Assembly (NCBI GenBank): GCA_031291035.1
Contig: JAISLI010000029.1
Coordinates: 1-58,323 of the forward strand
DNA length: 58,323 nucleotides
Source of the DNA: Desulfovibrio sp.
GTDB taxonomy: Bacteria > Desulfobacterota > Desulfovibrionia > Desulfovibrionales > Desulfovibrionaceae
Direction of reading: 5' to 3'
Below are positions 1 to 8,700 of this stretch, piece after piece (the stretch's first letter is position 1; every line of letters begins with the position of its first letter). Made by a program: the position numbers and the translations under genes. The notes under the pieces were generated by a model. That model made no database searches. It saw only the letters and a list, made by a program, of their open reading frames with translations, and was not told the DNA's origin.

Positions 1-50
1 ACTGGGAGCAGCCCGGACAAACGCTCCCATTGTTCATTTGTAATGTCCAT
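1..50 (-). mobile_element. IS5-family transposase, N-terminus only (runs off the window)
   Basis: Read on the minus strand from an ATG at 50, the first 16 codons give MDITNEQWERLSGLLP, a start typical of IS5-family (DUF4096-type) transposases. The rest lies outside the window. A C-terminal piece of an IS5-type transposase in the same orientation ends the window at the other side, so both edges are probably repeat boundaries. No clear terminal inverted repeat is visible in 51-198. Confidence 0.65.
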
Positions 51-198
51 GCCCAGTTATGGGGCAAAACAGAATGAAAAGTCCAGATATTTTCTAAAAA
101 AATCGCCGCGATATTGATCCAAACTATTGGAAAAGATTTTGAGATGGCTTCTATACTTCTCTTTATCCCCTTCGTCAATATGAAATATAGTTCGCAGT

Positions 199-462
199 AT
201 GGATTCTCTGCCTGAATTTCGTCGTCATCTCGGTACGATAATACGTACAAACCGCAAACGGTTAGCAATCAGCCAGACTGTCCTCGCTGAACGGGCGGCA
301 GTAACACGCAGGTTTATTCAGGAAATTGAGAACGGACGTTCAGATGTGTCTCTGCAAACTCTTTTTCGTCTTGCCGCTGGGCTTGAGATGACGCTGACCG
401 ATTTATGCAGCCAACTGGAAAATGTCATGCGGGCGGAGCAGGTGCGGATTTTTTCCCATTAA
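199..462 (+). CDS. XRE-family helix-turn-helix regulator (HipB-like)
   Basis: An 87-residue protein that is almost entirely one Cro/CI-type HTH domain (residues ~8-65). The recognition region is around QTVLAERAAVTRRFIQEIEN and is followed by the usual RSDVSLQTLFRLAAGL segment. Proteins of this size act as DNA-binding autoregulators, often as antitoxins of HipA-type or other toxins. No toxin follows: 463-617 holds only short ORFs with no family likeness, and the next gene (plsC) is convergent. It may be an orphan left behind by the neighbouring IS element. The upstream 51-198 is AT-rich without a convincing promoter. Confidence 0.7.
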   Translation: MDSLPEFRRHLGTIIRTNRKRLAISQTVLAERAAVTRRFIQEIENGRSDVSLQTLFRLAAGLEMTLTDLCSQLENVMRAEQVRIFSH

Positions 463-617
463 CGCATTTAACTCTTGGATGATATTAACAATATGAATGA
501 TTTTATGCTATAAGCGAAAGAAGTCATCGACATCCAACTGTATATACTTGACTTTTGTTTTGCGGGAAAGGTATCTGTGAAACCAGAACTTCGCGTGGCG
601 TGCATCAAAAAATGACG

Positions 618-1448
618 TTACAGATTCAGGGCGCGCGTCTCGTCCGCCCGCCGCCATTCCCGCAGGGTTTGCGCGATATAGCCGCAAATGGCGGCCTGTT
701 CCTCCCTGCCCCGTCCGGTGATGCGCAGAGGAGGCGCAAAGCGGTAGCGCACCGTCAGTTCCGGCCGGATTTTGCCGAGTTCCTTGACGGGCCTGCCCTG
801 TCCCCAGGCGTCCGTCTTGAGCGCCAGCGGAACTATCGGCACATTGGCATGCAGAGCCAGCTTGACGCCTATGGTGTTGAAAAGCCGCGGTTCAAAATCG
901 GAGCTGCGGGTACTCTGCGGAAAGATGATGATGGAAACGCCGCGCGCGAGGCGTTTTTTGCCGCCCTCAAGCACTCTGGCGAGATCCTCGCGCGGGTTGG
1001 AGCGCCCCACGACGACGGGATCGCGCGAGCGCATGACGGCCCCGAAAAACGGCATGCTGACCAGACTGTTTTTGACCACAAAGGTGACGGGGCGGCGTGG
1101 GCGGATGATGCCCGGCAGCATGAAGGTTTCCAGCGTGCTCATGTGATTGGCCACAAAAAGGCAGGGGCCGTCAACGGCGCTGATGGCGGCCATGCCTTCA
1201 ACAGCGATTTTTCCGCCCACGCTTTCCACAAGCTCGGCCACCTCAACGCTCGCCCGCGTCCAGGCCGCGTCGTCGCAAAGCCCTTTGGCGGCGAGTCTGC
1301 ACAGCCGGAACACCGGTCCGCCGAAAAGACGGCCGTAAAACGAGAGGGAGGGAAAAATCCGCGTAAAAAGGCCGGGATGAAAACCGGGGCTCCGATAATT
1401 GTCTCCAGTGAGAAATTTGCCGTCGAATCCATATATGGCGGCGTTCAT
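618..1448 (-). CDS. plsC: 1-acyl-sn-glycerol-3-phosphate acyltransferase
   Basis: A 276-residue PlsC/LPLAT protein of phospholipid synthesis, expected to acylate lysophosphatidate at the inner membrane. The block FVANHMSTLETFMLP corresponds to the catalytic NHX4D box but has Glu where Asp is usual. FPQSTRS matches the FPEGTRS substrate-binding box, and VPIVPLAL matches the fourth motif. It is the last gene of a minus-strand trio: its ATG lies one base after the rarA stop codon (1450-1452), so it is probably co-transcribed and translationally coupled with rarA. The length is normal for the family. The Glu replacement conserves charge, so activity is plausible. Confidence 0.85.
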   Translation of the reverse strand: MNAAIYGFDGKFLTGDNYRSPGFHPGLFTRIFPSLSFYGRLFGGPVFRLCRLAAKGLCDDAAWTRASVEVAELVESVGGKIAVEGMAAISAVDGPCLFVANHMSTLETFMLPGIIRPRRPVTFVVKNSLVSMPFFGAVMRSRDPVVVGRSNPREDLARVLEGGKKRLARGVSIIIFPQSTRSSDFEPRLFNTIGVKLALHANVPIVPLALKTDAWGQGRPVKELGKIRPELTVRYRFAPPLRITGRGREEQAAICGYIAQTLREWRRADETRALNL

Positions 1449-1449
1449 G

Positions 1450-2673
1450 TTATTCCTCGGAAAGGGGAATTTTGCAAATTTTGCGCCACCATTGCGTCAG
1501 GCGCGGCTCCTCGCCGTTGTTGCGCGGCTGATAAAAACGCCGTCCTTCAAGTTCCCGGGGCAGATGCGCCTGCTGTATCCAGGAGTCCGGGTAGTTGTGC
1601 GGATACTTGTAGTCCTTGCCGAAGCCCCAGTCTTTCTGGAGTTGCGTGGCGGCGTTGCGCAGGTGCAGCGGCACGGGGCGGGCGCCGTTGAGCCTGACCT
1701 CGCGCGCGGCATTCAGATAGGCGGCGTAGGCGGAATTGCTTTTATGGGCCAGGGCCAGATAAACGGCGGTTTCCGCCATGGGTATGAAACCTTCGGGCAT
1801 GCCGATCATTTCCACGGCCTGCTGACAGGCCACGGCAAGGGGGAGCGCCCCGGGATCGGCAAGGCCGACATCCTCGGAGGCCGAAAGTATCAGGCGGCGG
1901 CAGACAAAGCGCGGATCTTCGCCCCCTTCAAGGAGGCAGGCCAGATAATACAGCGCCGCGTCGGGGTCGCTGCCGCGTATGGATTTGATGAGCGCGGAAG
2001 CAAGCTCATAGTGACTGTCGCCGTCCTTGTCGTGGCGGAGCAGCACTTCCGGCAGCAGGCCCCTGACCTCTTCGGCGTTTGCCCGCTCCGGGGGGAGAGA
2101 GGCGACGTATTCAACAAGGTTGAGAAGCGTTCGCGCGTCGCCGTGGGAAACGCCCGCCAGAAGTTCCAAAACCTCGTCGGGCAGGGCGGCCCGAAGATGC
2201 TCCACGCCGCGCCGCGCCAGCTCCACAAGCTCGTCGCGCCCCAGGGGACGCAGACGCAGCACGTGCAGACGGGAGAGCAGTTGCCGCGTGACGCTGAATG
2301 ACGGATTCTCCGTCGTGGTGGCAAGGAGCGTCAGCTCCCCCGATTCCACCAGGGGCAGGAAGAAATCCTGCTGCGCTTTGGAAAAGCGGTGCAGTTCATC
2401 CAGCACCAGAATCTCCACCCCGGTCAGGGAGCGGCGCAAATGCTGCAAACCGGCTTCCGGCGCGCTCAGACGAAGATATTTTTTATTCGCGGATTTTGCC
2501 AGCAGCAACGCGACGGTGGATTTGCCGCAGCCGGGAGGGCCGAAGAAAAGAAGACTCGGCAGTCTGTCCAGGCGGAGGATGGAGCGCAACCGTTCCGCAA
2601 GATGCGCCTGCCCCAGAAAGAGAGCGAGATCATCCGGTCGCATGCGTTCGGGCAGAGGGCGGTTTACGGTCAT
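1450..2673 (-). CDS. rarA: Replication-associated recombination protein A (AAA ATPase)
   Basis: A 407-residue RarA/MgsA-type AAA+ ATPase related to clamp-loader and RuvB ATPases; the family acts at stalled replication forks. Walker A is GPPGCGKS near residues 45-52, Walker B/DExH-like is LVLDELHRF, and a sensor segment TTENPSF follows. The C-terminal part carries the helical tetramerisation region and the SDVGLADP-like block (here SEDVGLADPGAL). The start chosen is the ATG at 2673, whose ATGA overlaps the rsmE stop codon. An upstream in-frame ATG at 2736 would add 21 residues lying inside rsmE and is less likely. Confidence 0.92.
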   Translation of the reverse strand: MTVNRPLPERMRPDDLALFLGQAHLAERLRSILRLDRLPSLLFFGPPGCGKSTVALLLAKSANKKYLRLSAPEAGLQHLRRSLTGVEILVLDELHRFSKAQQDFFLPLVESGELTLLATTTENPSFSVTRQLLSRLHVLRLRPLGRDELVELARRGVEHLRAALPDEVLELLAGVSHGDARTLLNLVEYVASLPPERANAEEVRGLLPEVLLRHDKDGDSHYELASALIKSIRGSDPDAALYYLACLLEGGEDPRFVCRRLILSASEDVGLADPGALPLAVACQQAVEMIGMPEGFIPMAETAVYLALAHKSNSAYAAYLNAAREVRLNGARPVPLHLRNAATQLQKDWGFGKDYKYPHNYPDSWIQQAHLPRELEGRRFYQPRNNGEEPRLTQWWRKICKIPLSEE

Positions 2674-3422
2674 TGCGCCGCGCTTCCCGCAGCCGTTCCG
2701 TTCAGGTGGGAGGCCCACCAGTGCAGGCCCAGACAAAGGGCGGCTGCCGTTTCGCAGCGCAAAACGCGCGTTCCGAGGCTTGCGGGAACAAATCCGGCCG
2801 CGTCAAGCACGGCCAGTTCCCTCCGGGAAAAACCGCCTTCCGGGCCGACGACATAGACGGAAAGGCCTTCTTTCCCCGCCGTTTCCGTTGAAAGCAGGGG
2901 GACGTTTTCCTGCATTTCCCAGAGCAGGACGCGTCGATCCGCCGCCGCCGCCAATTCAGCGACTTCCCCGATGCCCCTGAACAACAGGCGCAGTTCCGGG
3001 ATCCAGGGATTTTTGCACTGCTTGGCCCCGGCGATCATCCGCAACCTCCAGGATTGTTCCGAGGAGGAGGCAAGCCTGTTCTGGCTGTGCTCGGCCTGCC
3101 ATATCCAGATTGCGTGAGCGCCCAGTTCCACGGCTTTTTCCAGAAAAAAGCCGCGCCGCGCGGCCTTGCTGACAGCCAGGGCCATTGCCGCGCGGGCGAC
3201 GGGGCGGGGAAACATTTGCTCTTCCAGCCTCTCCAGATGAACGCTTTCCCTGTCGATTCCGCGTATGCGGAAGCGCCCCAGGCGTCCGCGACCGTCCAGA
3301 AGGACGACGCGCGAGTCTTTGCCCAGACGCAGAACTCCGGCGAGGTGACGGGCGTCCTGTCCTTTCAGGCAAACTTCGGCTCCCCAGCATTCGGGGGGCA
3401 GATAAAAAGCCGGTTCATTCAT
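2670..3422 (-). CDS. rsmE: 16S rRNA (uracil-1498-N3)-methyltransferase
   Basis: A 250-residue RsmE/SPOUT-family RNA methyltransferase that modifies the decoding centre of 16S rRNA. The N-terminal PUA-like part contains HLAGVLRLGKDSRVVLLDG. The C-terminal knotted SAM-binding region contains VGPEGGFSRREL and SLGTRVLRCETAAALCL, both characteristic of RsmE. It is the promoter-proximal gene of rsmE-rarA-plsC, with a 4-base ATGA overlap into rarA. Upstream lies a repeat-rich gap separating it from the next minus-strand gene. Confidence 0.92.
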   Translation of the reverse strand: MNEPAFYLPPECWGAEVCLKGQDARHLAGVLRLGKDSRVVLLDGRGRLGRFRIRGIDRESVHLERLEEQMFPRPVARAAMALAVSKAARRGFFLEKAVELGAHAIWIWQAEHSQNRLASSSEQSWRLRMIAGAKQCKNPWIPELRLLFRGIGEVAELAAAADRRVLLWEMQENVPLLSTETAGKEGLSVYVVGPEGGFSRRELAVLDAAGFVPASLGTRVLRCETAAALCLGLHWWASHLNGTAAGSAAQ

Positions 3423-3539
3423 GAACTGCCCTACAACAATTAGAGCATTTTGCTTTTGAAACGCTCCTTTCGGCGCTTTACGGCGAAACGCGGTTTTGCC
3501 TGCGCCTCATGGGCGGGCGGCGGTGCACCCGCCCCGCCG

Positions 3540-3680
3540 CCAGAGCAATTTCAAAGTGAAATTGCTCTGGGGCTTGAGACATTTCGTTTACGGTGGGCAA
3601 AGCCCGCCTGCTCCTGTTTTGCCGCAAGGATTTGCCTGCAAATCCTTGCGGAGCGGTTCACTTGTTTCATTCGTGAACCG
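3540..3680. repeat. Modular palindromic intergenic repeat, copy R1
   Basis: It begins with a 14-bp perfect hairpin (3540-3553 with 3557-3570, CCAGAGCAATTTCA arm). A segment at 3571-3630 (GAGACATTTCG...GGGCAAAGCCCGCC...CTCCTGTTTTG) matches the other copies. Then come the core palindrome GCAAGGATTTGCCTGC/AAATCCTTGC and a second hairpin GTTCACTTG/CATTCGTGAAC ending at 3680. The same modules recur at 34224, 38502, 40253, 52034 and 58162. The upstream gap 3423-3539 also holds GC-rich dyads but no gene. Confidence 0.8.
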
Positions 3681-3681
3681 T

Positions 3682-5415
3682 TCAGACGGCAAAAGCCGTT
3701 TTTGCGGCCGGATACCCCAGGCGGGCCTTGCGGACGGCCTTGAAACTGTCGTGGAGGGAAACAAGTTTGCCGTAATTCCGGCGAATTTCGCGGCCCGCCC
3801 TGCTCAGTGAAGCTTCTGGTTTTTCCAGATAAGTCCGCTGGATATATCTGTCATGCAAAATTGTTTCCAGGCAGATGATGACGGCGTCAACCAGCGCGGG
3901 GAAAAAGTTGACGATTTCAAACTTGAGTTCGTTGAGCAACTTGACGGTTTCGTTCATCATCCGCCGGTAGGTGATGGGCGCCCCCCTGAACGTGCGCTGG
4001 CAGAGATCCTCCAGAATGCGCACGCGCCTCGCCTGCTGTATGTAACTGAAGCGCGAACACACTTCCTGATATATTTCACGCAGATTGCCGAAATTTTCAT
4101 CATGTTGCGGCGAGTACAGGTAGCTGGAGAGAATTTTGTCGAGTTGGAAGAAAAACTCGTCGCTGTAGCCGATCATGCGGCCCTGGTGTTTCGCCAGCCA
4201 ATAGGAGAGAAACTTGAGCCGCTTTTCATCGTTGTCCGTATTTTCCACAATTTCCGTGCGCTTGTATATGATGCGCCCTGTATGCTCGCCGCGGACAATG
4301 TCATTCAGGCGAAAGAGCATGTTTGTGCTGTCCTTGATAATGTTCAGGCCGCGCAGGGATTCGCCGGTCAGCGGATGCAGTATTTCCTGCCCGGCCACGG
4401 AAAGGGCGCGCTCCTGGCGCAGATTGTGCGCGTCATAGCGATGCTGCCGGTATGTTACCCGCAGGATTATCACCCGTTTCGACTTGTCCAGAAAAAATCC
4501 CTTTTCGTCTATGAGTTCAAGGCTGTCGTTCTGGTCCTTGTCCAGGGCCACAAGGGCGATTTTTTCCAGCAGGGGATATTTGCGGTTTTCCTCCATTGAC
4601 GTATAGGTGGTCAAAGTGCGGTCTGTCTGGCCGAGAACGCGCAGAAGGAAGCGCTCTCCGGTTTTGTGCAGCTTGCGCGCGAAAAGGGCGCTTGACGTGC
4701 GGCGTTCCGAAACAATGGGAAAACCGTAAAGCTCCATGAGAAACTGGTAAACGAACATGCGGTTGCGCTCGTACATCTCGCTGTCGCCATAGACAAATCT
4801 GCCGATTCGCAGCCCGAAGCGCTTGAGTTCGCTGTCAATATCCGAGGGGAAGGAAGCGAACACGCCCGCAAGCTGAAAGCGGTTTTCCGCGTCGAGGGCC
4901 AGCACGTGCGCCCTGTCCATGTTCAGCAGATACGGCATGAGAGCGGAATAGTTCTCGGGCAGCGCGACGTCCGTGCCGCAGAACTGCCGCCGGAAAATTT
5001 CGTGATGTCTGCGCGGAAGGCGGGAGGTCAGGGTCATGAGATTGTGCGCCCTGTTCGGGCCTTCCGTCTGGCCGGCGGATCTGTCCGGAGACTGGCGTAC
5101 AGGATGCAGCCGCTCGTATTGAAAGGTTTCCGAAAAATAATCCAGTTGCCTTGCGAAAGCCACCATGGCAAAGCCGGGCAGCTCCTTGTATTCAAACATG
5201 TCGTTGTCAAAGGAAGGCAGAAGTTCCCGCGCTTCCACAACAGGGTAGTTTTTGTTTTCCTGGTAGGGTTTTACAAGGCAATGACGGATGTGCACCCCGT
5301 CCAGAAAGCGTTTGAGACCTTCAAGAGAATCAAGGAGAAGACAATGGGAGGCCGACAAATCGGGGCTTTCGGGGGGAAAGCCGTTCTTGCTGAATATTTC
5401 CTGCCAGGTGAACAT
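3682..5415 (-). CDS. Conserved-looking protein of unknown function (577 aa)
   Basis: A long, well-formed reading frame with normal codon use; I do not recognise a family. It is rich in charged and aromatic residues, has no signal peptide or membrane segment, and looks cytosolic and largely helical. Segments such as [34 protein letters not shown] and a Tyr/Arg-rich middle region stand out. The C-terminus carries a basic stretch ([14 protein letters not shown]). The last codons and stop sit in a short GC dyad (acggcaaaagccg) against repeat R1. Two 45-bp tandem units lie 13 bases upstream of its start. It appears monocistronic. Confidence 0.7.
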   Translation of the reverse strand: MFTWQEIFSKNGFPPESPDLSASHCLLLDSLEGLKRFLDGVHIRHCLVKPYQENKNYPVVEARELLPSFDNDMFEYKELPGFAMVAFARQLDYFSETFQYERLHPVRQSPDRSAGQTEGPNRAHNLMTLTSRLPRRHHEIFRRQFCGTDVALPENYSALMPYLLNMDRAHVLALDAENRFQLAGVFASFPSDIDSELKRFGLRIGRFVYGDSEMYERNRMFVYQFLMELYGFPIVSERRTSSALFARKLHKTGERFLLRVLGQTDRTLTTYTSMEENRKYPLLEKIALVALDKDQNDSLELIDEKGFFLDKSKRVIILRVTYRQHRYDAHNLRQERALSVAGQEILHPLTGESLRGLNIIKDSTNMLFRLNDIVRGEHTGRIIYKRTEIVENTDNDEKRLKFLSYWLAKHQGRMIGYSDEFFFQLDKILSSYLYSPQHDENFGNLREIYQEVCSRFSYIQQARRVRILEDLCQRTFRGAPITYRRMMNETVKLLNELKFEIVNFFPALVDAVIICLETILHDRYIQRTYLEKPEASLSRAGREIRRNYGKLVSLHDSFKAVRKARLGYPAAKTAFAV

Positions 5416-5428
5416 GGTGGTCTTCCGA

Positions 5429-5518
5429 AATTCTTTTGATTTTGCCTAGCACTTTTTCCAAAAAAGTTCCAGCAATTCTTTTGATTTTGTCTAGCATTTT
5501 TTCCAAAAAAGTTCCAGC
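5429..5518. repeat. Two tandem 45-bp units
   Basis: Units 5429-5473 and 5474-5518 differ at about two positions. Each contains TTTTTCCAAAAAAGTTCCAG. The period is 45 bases (15 codons). One minus-strand frame through it is open and would encode a repeated amphipathic 15-mer (AGTFLEKxLxKIKRI). No start signal supports a gene there. The array lies between the divergently transcribed 577-residue gene and the defence operon. Confidence 0.85.
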
Positions 5519-5692
5519 ATGTTTTTGGCGCGGTCGCGAACGCAGGGCGGCTCCCCATGTCAAACCCTTATGGGGAAATTCTCTGAGAATGAGGTGAGAA
5601 TGGGTAGGGTTTGTCCCGTAGAAATCTTGTAAAAAAAATGTTCTCCAACCCAACACAAGACAAAACGGCGTTACGCACTATCTTCACAGTGA

Positions 5693-5721
5693 TTGACGCT
5701 ATCTATAACAGGTGCTATATG
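5693..5721 (+). promoter_or_regulatory. Sigma70-like promoter of the defence operon
   Basis: TTGACG (5693-5698) and TATATG (5716-5721) are separated by exactly 17 bases, upstream of the XRE-helicase start at 5756. The arms TTGAC and GTCAA (5725-5729 region) form an inverted repeat across the promoter and could be an operator for the HTH carried by the first protein. A ribosome binding site AAAGGA lies about 8 bases before the ATG. Confidence 0.6.
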
Positions 5722-5755
5722 TGTGTCAACAAGCAATTTTGCAAAGGATATTTTC

Positions 5756-8700
5756 ATGCCGCCACGCGCGAAACCACCATCGCCGGCCGTAAGCTCGGAA
5801 GCCCCGGCGTACATCCGTTCTTTGCGCAAAGAGCTTGGCATGACGCAAGACGCTCTGGCCAAACGGCTCGGCGTCTCCTTCGCCTCGGTCAACCGATGGG
5901 AAAACGGGCAGACCAAACCCACGGCGCTGGCGATGGACAAGCTCCGTCTGTTTGAAGCCTCGTTGCGTTCCAGGCAAAATGACGCTGTTCCGGACGACAA
6001 CGGTCCGCTGACTGATGCCGTCCTGACGGACTTTACCGCCCGGCCCGAAGCCGTCAAAGCCATTATAGAAGCTGAACGCCTCGCCTTCGCTCATATCGTG
6101 AACCCGGCCTTCGCAACTGAAGTTTCCAGCATCGACCCGTTACCCCACCAGCGCATCGCCGTTTACGACGTCATGCTCAAACAGCCCCGCCTGCGGTTTC
6201 TACTGGCCGACGATGCCGGCGCCGGAAAAACCATCATGGCCGGGCTGGTCATTCGAGAAATGCTGGCCAGACAACGCATTCGCCGTGTTCTCATTGTTCC
6301 CCCGGCGGGACTGACAGGCAACTGGCAACGGGAACTCAAAGACCTGTTCCAGATGGAATCCGCCATCGCGGTCGGTCAGGATATGGGCAGAGGCAACCCC
6401 TTCTCCGGAGAAGGGAGCGATCTGATTATCGTCAGCATTGACACTCTCCGGGGTGACAAAGGCCGTGCGTTGTTGGCCGATCCGGACACCAAGCCATACG
6501 ATTTGGTCATTTTTGACGAGGCCCACAAGCTGTCCTGTGATCAGGGCGCTGATTTCAAAGTCACCAAATCCGACAGATACAAGCTGGCGGAAATGTTGGC
6601 CGGCGTGTCGGAAGATGTTCCGGGCGGCGCTTCCGCCGCTTGGAAGCTGCCCTGGAAGGCGGAACATCTGCTTCTGCTGACCGCCACTCCACATATGGGG
6701 AAAGACTATCCTTATTTCGGATTGTGGCGGCTGCTGGATCCGCAATGTTTTTCCACATGGCAGGCGTTTGAAGGTATTCCAGCCGAGATGCGGGCCGGGC
6801 ACTTCCTGCGCCGCGCCAAGGAAGAGATGGTTCACCTGGATGGGACGCCGCTGTATCCCATGCGCGTGTCCGACACTTTGGGCTACAACCTCACCGGCGG
6901 GCCGGACAGCGAGCAGGAGCTGTACGACGCCACAACCGACTATCTGCTCTATATTTACAACAAGGCCCAAATCCTCAACCGATCCGCGGCCCGTCTGGCT
7001 CTTTCCGTCTTCCAGCGCCGTCTCTCCTCCTCCACCTATGCTCTGATGCGCTCCTTTGAACGACGTCTGGAAAAACTCACAGATCTGATCCGGCGCGTGG
7101 AGGACGGCAGGTTCACGGAAACCCAGCTTGCGACATGGCAAAACCGCGCGGTTCATGACGTCTTTGAAGAAAAAACCGCCGACGACGAAACCTGTGACGG
7201 CTCCGGTCCGGAAGAAAACGAAAAGGCCGAAGACGACGCTCTCGGCAATGTCGTCGCTGTTTCTCTCGCTGAACTGATGGCTGAACGCGAGCATGTCCGG
7301 ACGTTGCTCGAACTTGCCAAACGTGTTCTTGCCACGGGAACGGAATCCAAATTTGAACGCCTCCGTGAAGTCATTGAAGAGCCTCGGTTCAGCGGCGAGA
7401 AGATTCTTATCTTTACGGAGCACCGCGACACGCTGGAGTACCTGAATAACCGTCTTTCCGCTTTGGGCTTCGCGGGGCGTCTGGCTCATATCCACGGCGG
7501 CATGGATTACAGGGGACGGCAGGAAGCGATTGAGCATTTCAAAAAGCCGACCCGGGAAAACGGGGCGCAGTACATGATCTGCACCGACGCGGCCGCTGAA
7601 GGCGTCAATCTGCAATTCTGCTGGATCATGATCAACTATGATATTCCCTGGAATCCGGCCCGTCTCGAACAGCGCATGGGGCGCATCCATCGCTATGGTC
7701 AAAAGCACGAACCCGTTTTCCTTCTCAATCTCGTCGCCTCGACCACCAGGGAAGGCAAAGTCCTCAAAACCCTGCTGGACAAACTGGAGCGCATCCGTAA
7801 CCGGTTGTTCTCCGACAAGGTATTCGACAGTATTGGCCGTGTGTTCAACGAAGTTTCCATCAAAGCCTATATGGAGCGAGCGCTCAAGGCCGTTGAGAAT
7901 AACACCCTTGATGCCCTCACGAGTGAACTGGACGGCCGGATTACAGCGGAACAGGTATCCGCCGCGCTTGCCAGGGAGCGGAAGATTTTCGGGCAAGGCG
8001 GTGACGTTGCGTCAAAGCTGCCGGCTCTCCGGGAAGACCTGTACAAGGAAGACTACCGCCGTCTGCTTCCCGGCTTTGTCGAAGGCTTCATTCGCATGGC
8101 CGCGCCGCTGATAGGCGTGCGTCTGGAAAGTGACGTCTCCGGACTTTTCACTCTTGACACCGGGCGCAGTCCACATGCCGCGGCCATCTGGACAGCGCTC
8201 GGCGGTCGGATGGGTGACAGGCCGAAAACTTTGTCTTTCTCCCGTCCAAAGAGTGATGACGTCCTGTGGCTGCATCCCGGTGAACCGGTTTTTGAGGCAA
8301 TACGAGATGCGGTGCGCTCCGAATGCGGCATGGAAGCCATACGCGGCGGGATTTTCATTGATTCCGCCACGGAAAAGCCATATCTCGCGCATGTGGCCAA
8401 GTACGGAATCAGGCGCGGGGATTCCGGCGAGCCGACATGGCATCTCGCGGCTGTGCGGCAGGAAAACGCTGTTCTGACTCCGTGCCCTCCGGAGCATTTT
8501 TTGTGCATCCGCTCAAGGGAAACCGAAGATCTGCCAGAAGAAGCGCAACGGCCGGCTCTGGCCGTCGTCGCCAATAAGGAAAGCGCCCACGCCTTTTTGC
8601 GGGAGGAGTGCCGTAAACATGCCCTGCGGGAAGCCGACGCCCTTCGCGCCGAAATTCCGCAACGGGAACAATATTTGAGAAAGGGGTTCGAGTTTCAGAA

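Noticed and set aside
463-617. HipA-like toxin start after the XRE regulator
   Set aside because: A ~30-codon frame ends before any HipA motif and has no ribosome binding site.
555-1691. Long plus-strand frame (378 codons) across plsC
   Set aside because: It is antisense to plsC and rarA, whose protein motifs are clear. The composition is that of a GC-rich shadow frame.
5429-5518. CRISPR-like array
   Set aside because: There are only two directly abutting units with no spacers, and no cas genes are present anywhere in the window.
5271-5656. Minus-strand frames carrying the repeated 15-mer upstream of the 577-residue gene
   Set aside because: There is no ribosome binding site, and the frames overlap the start of the real gene. 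The repeat is reported as a tandem DNA repeat instead.
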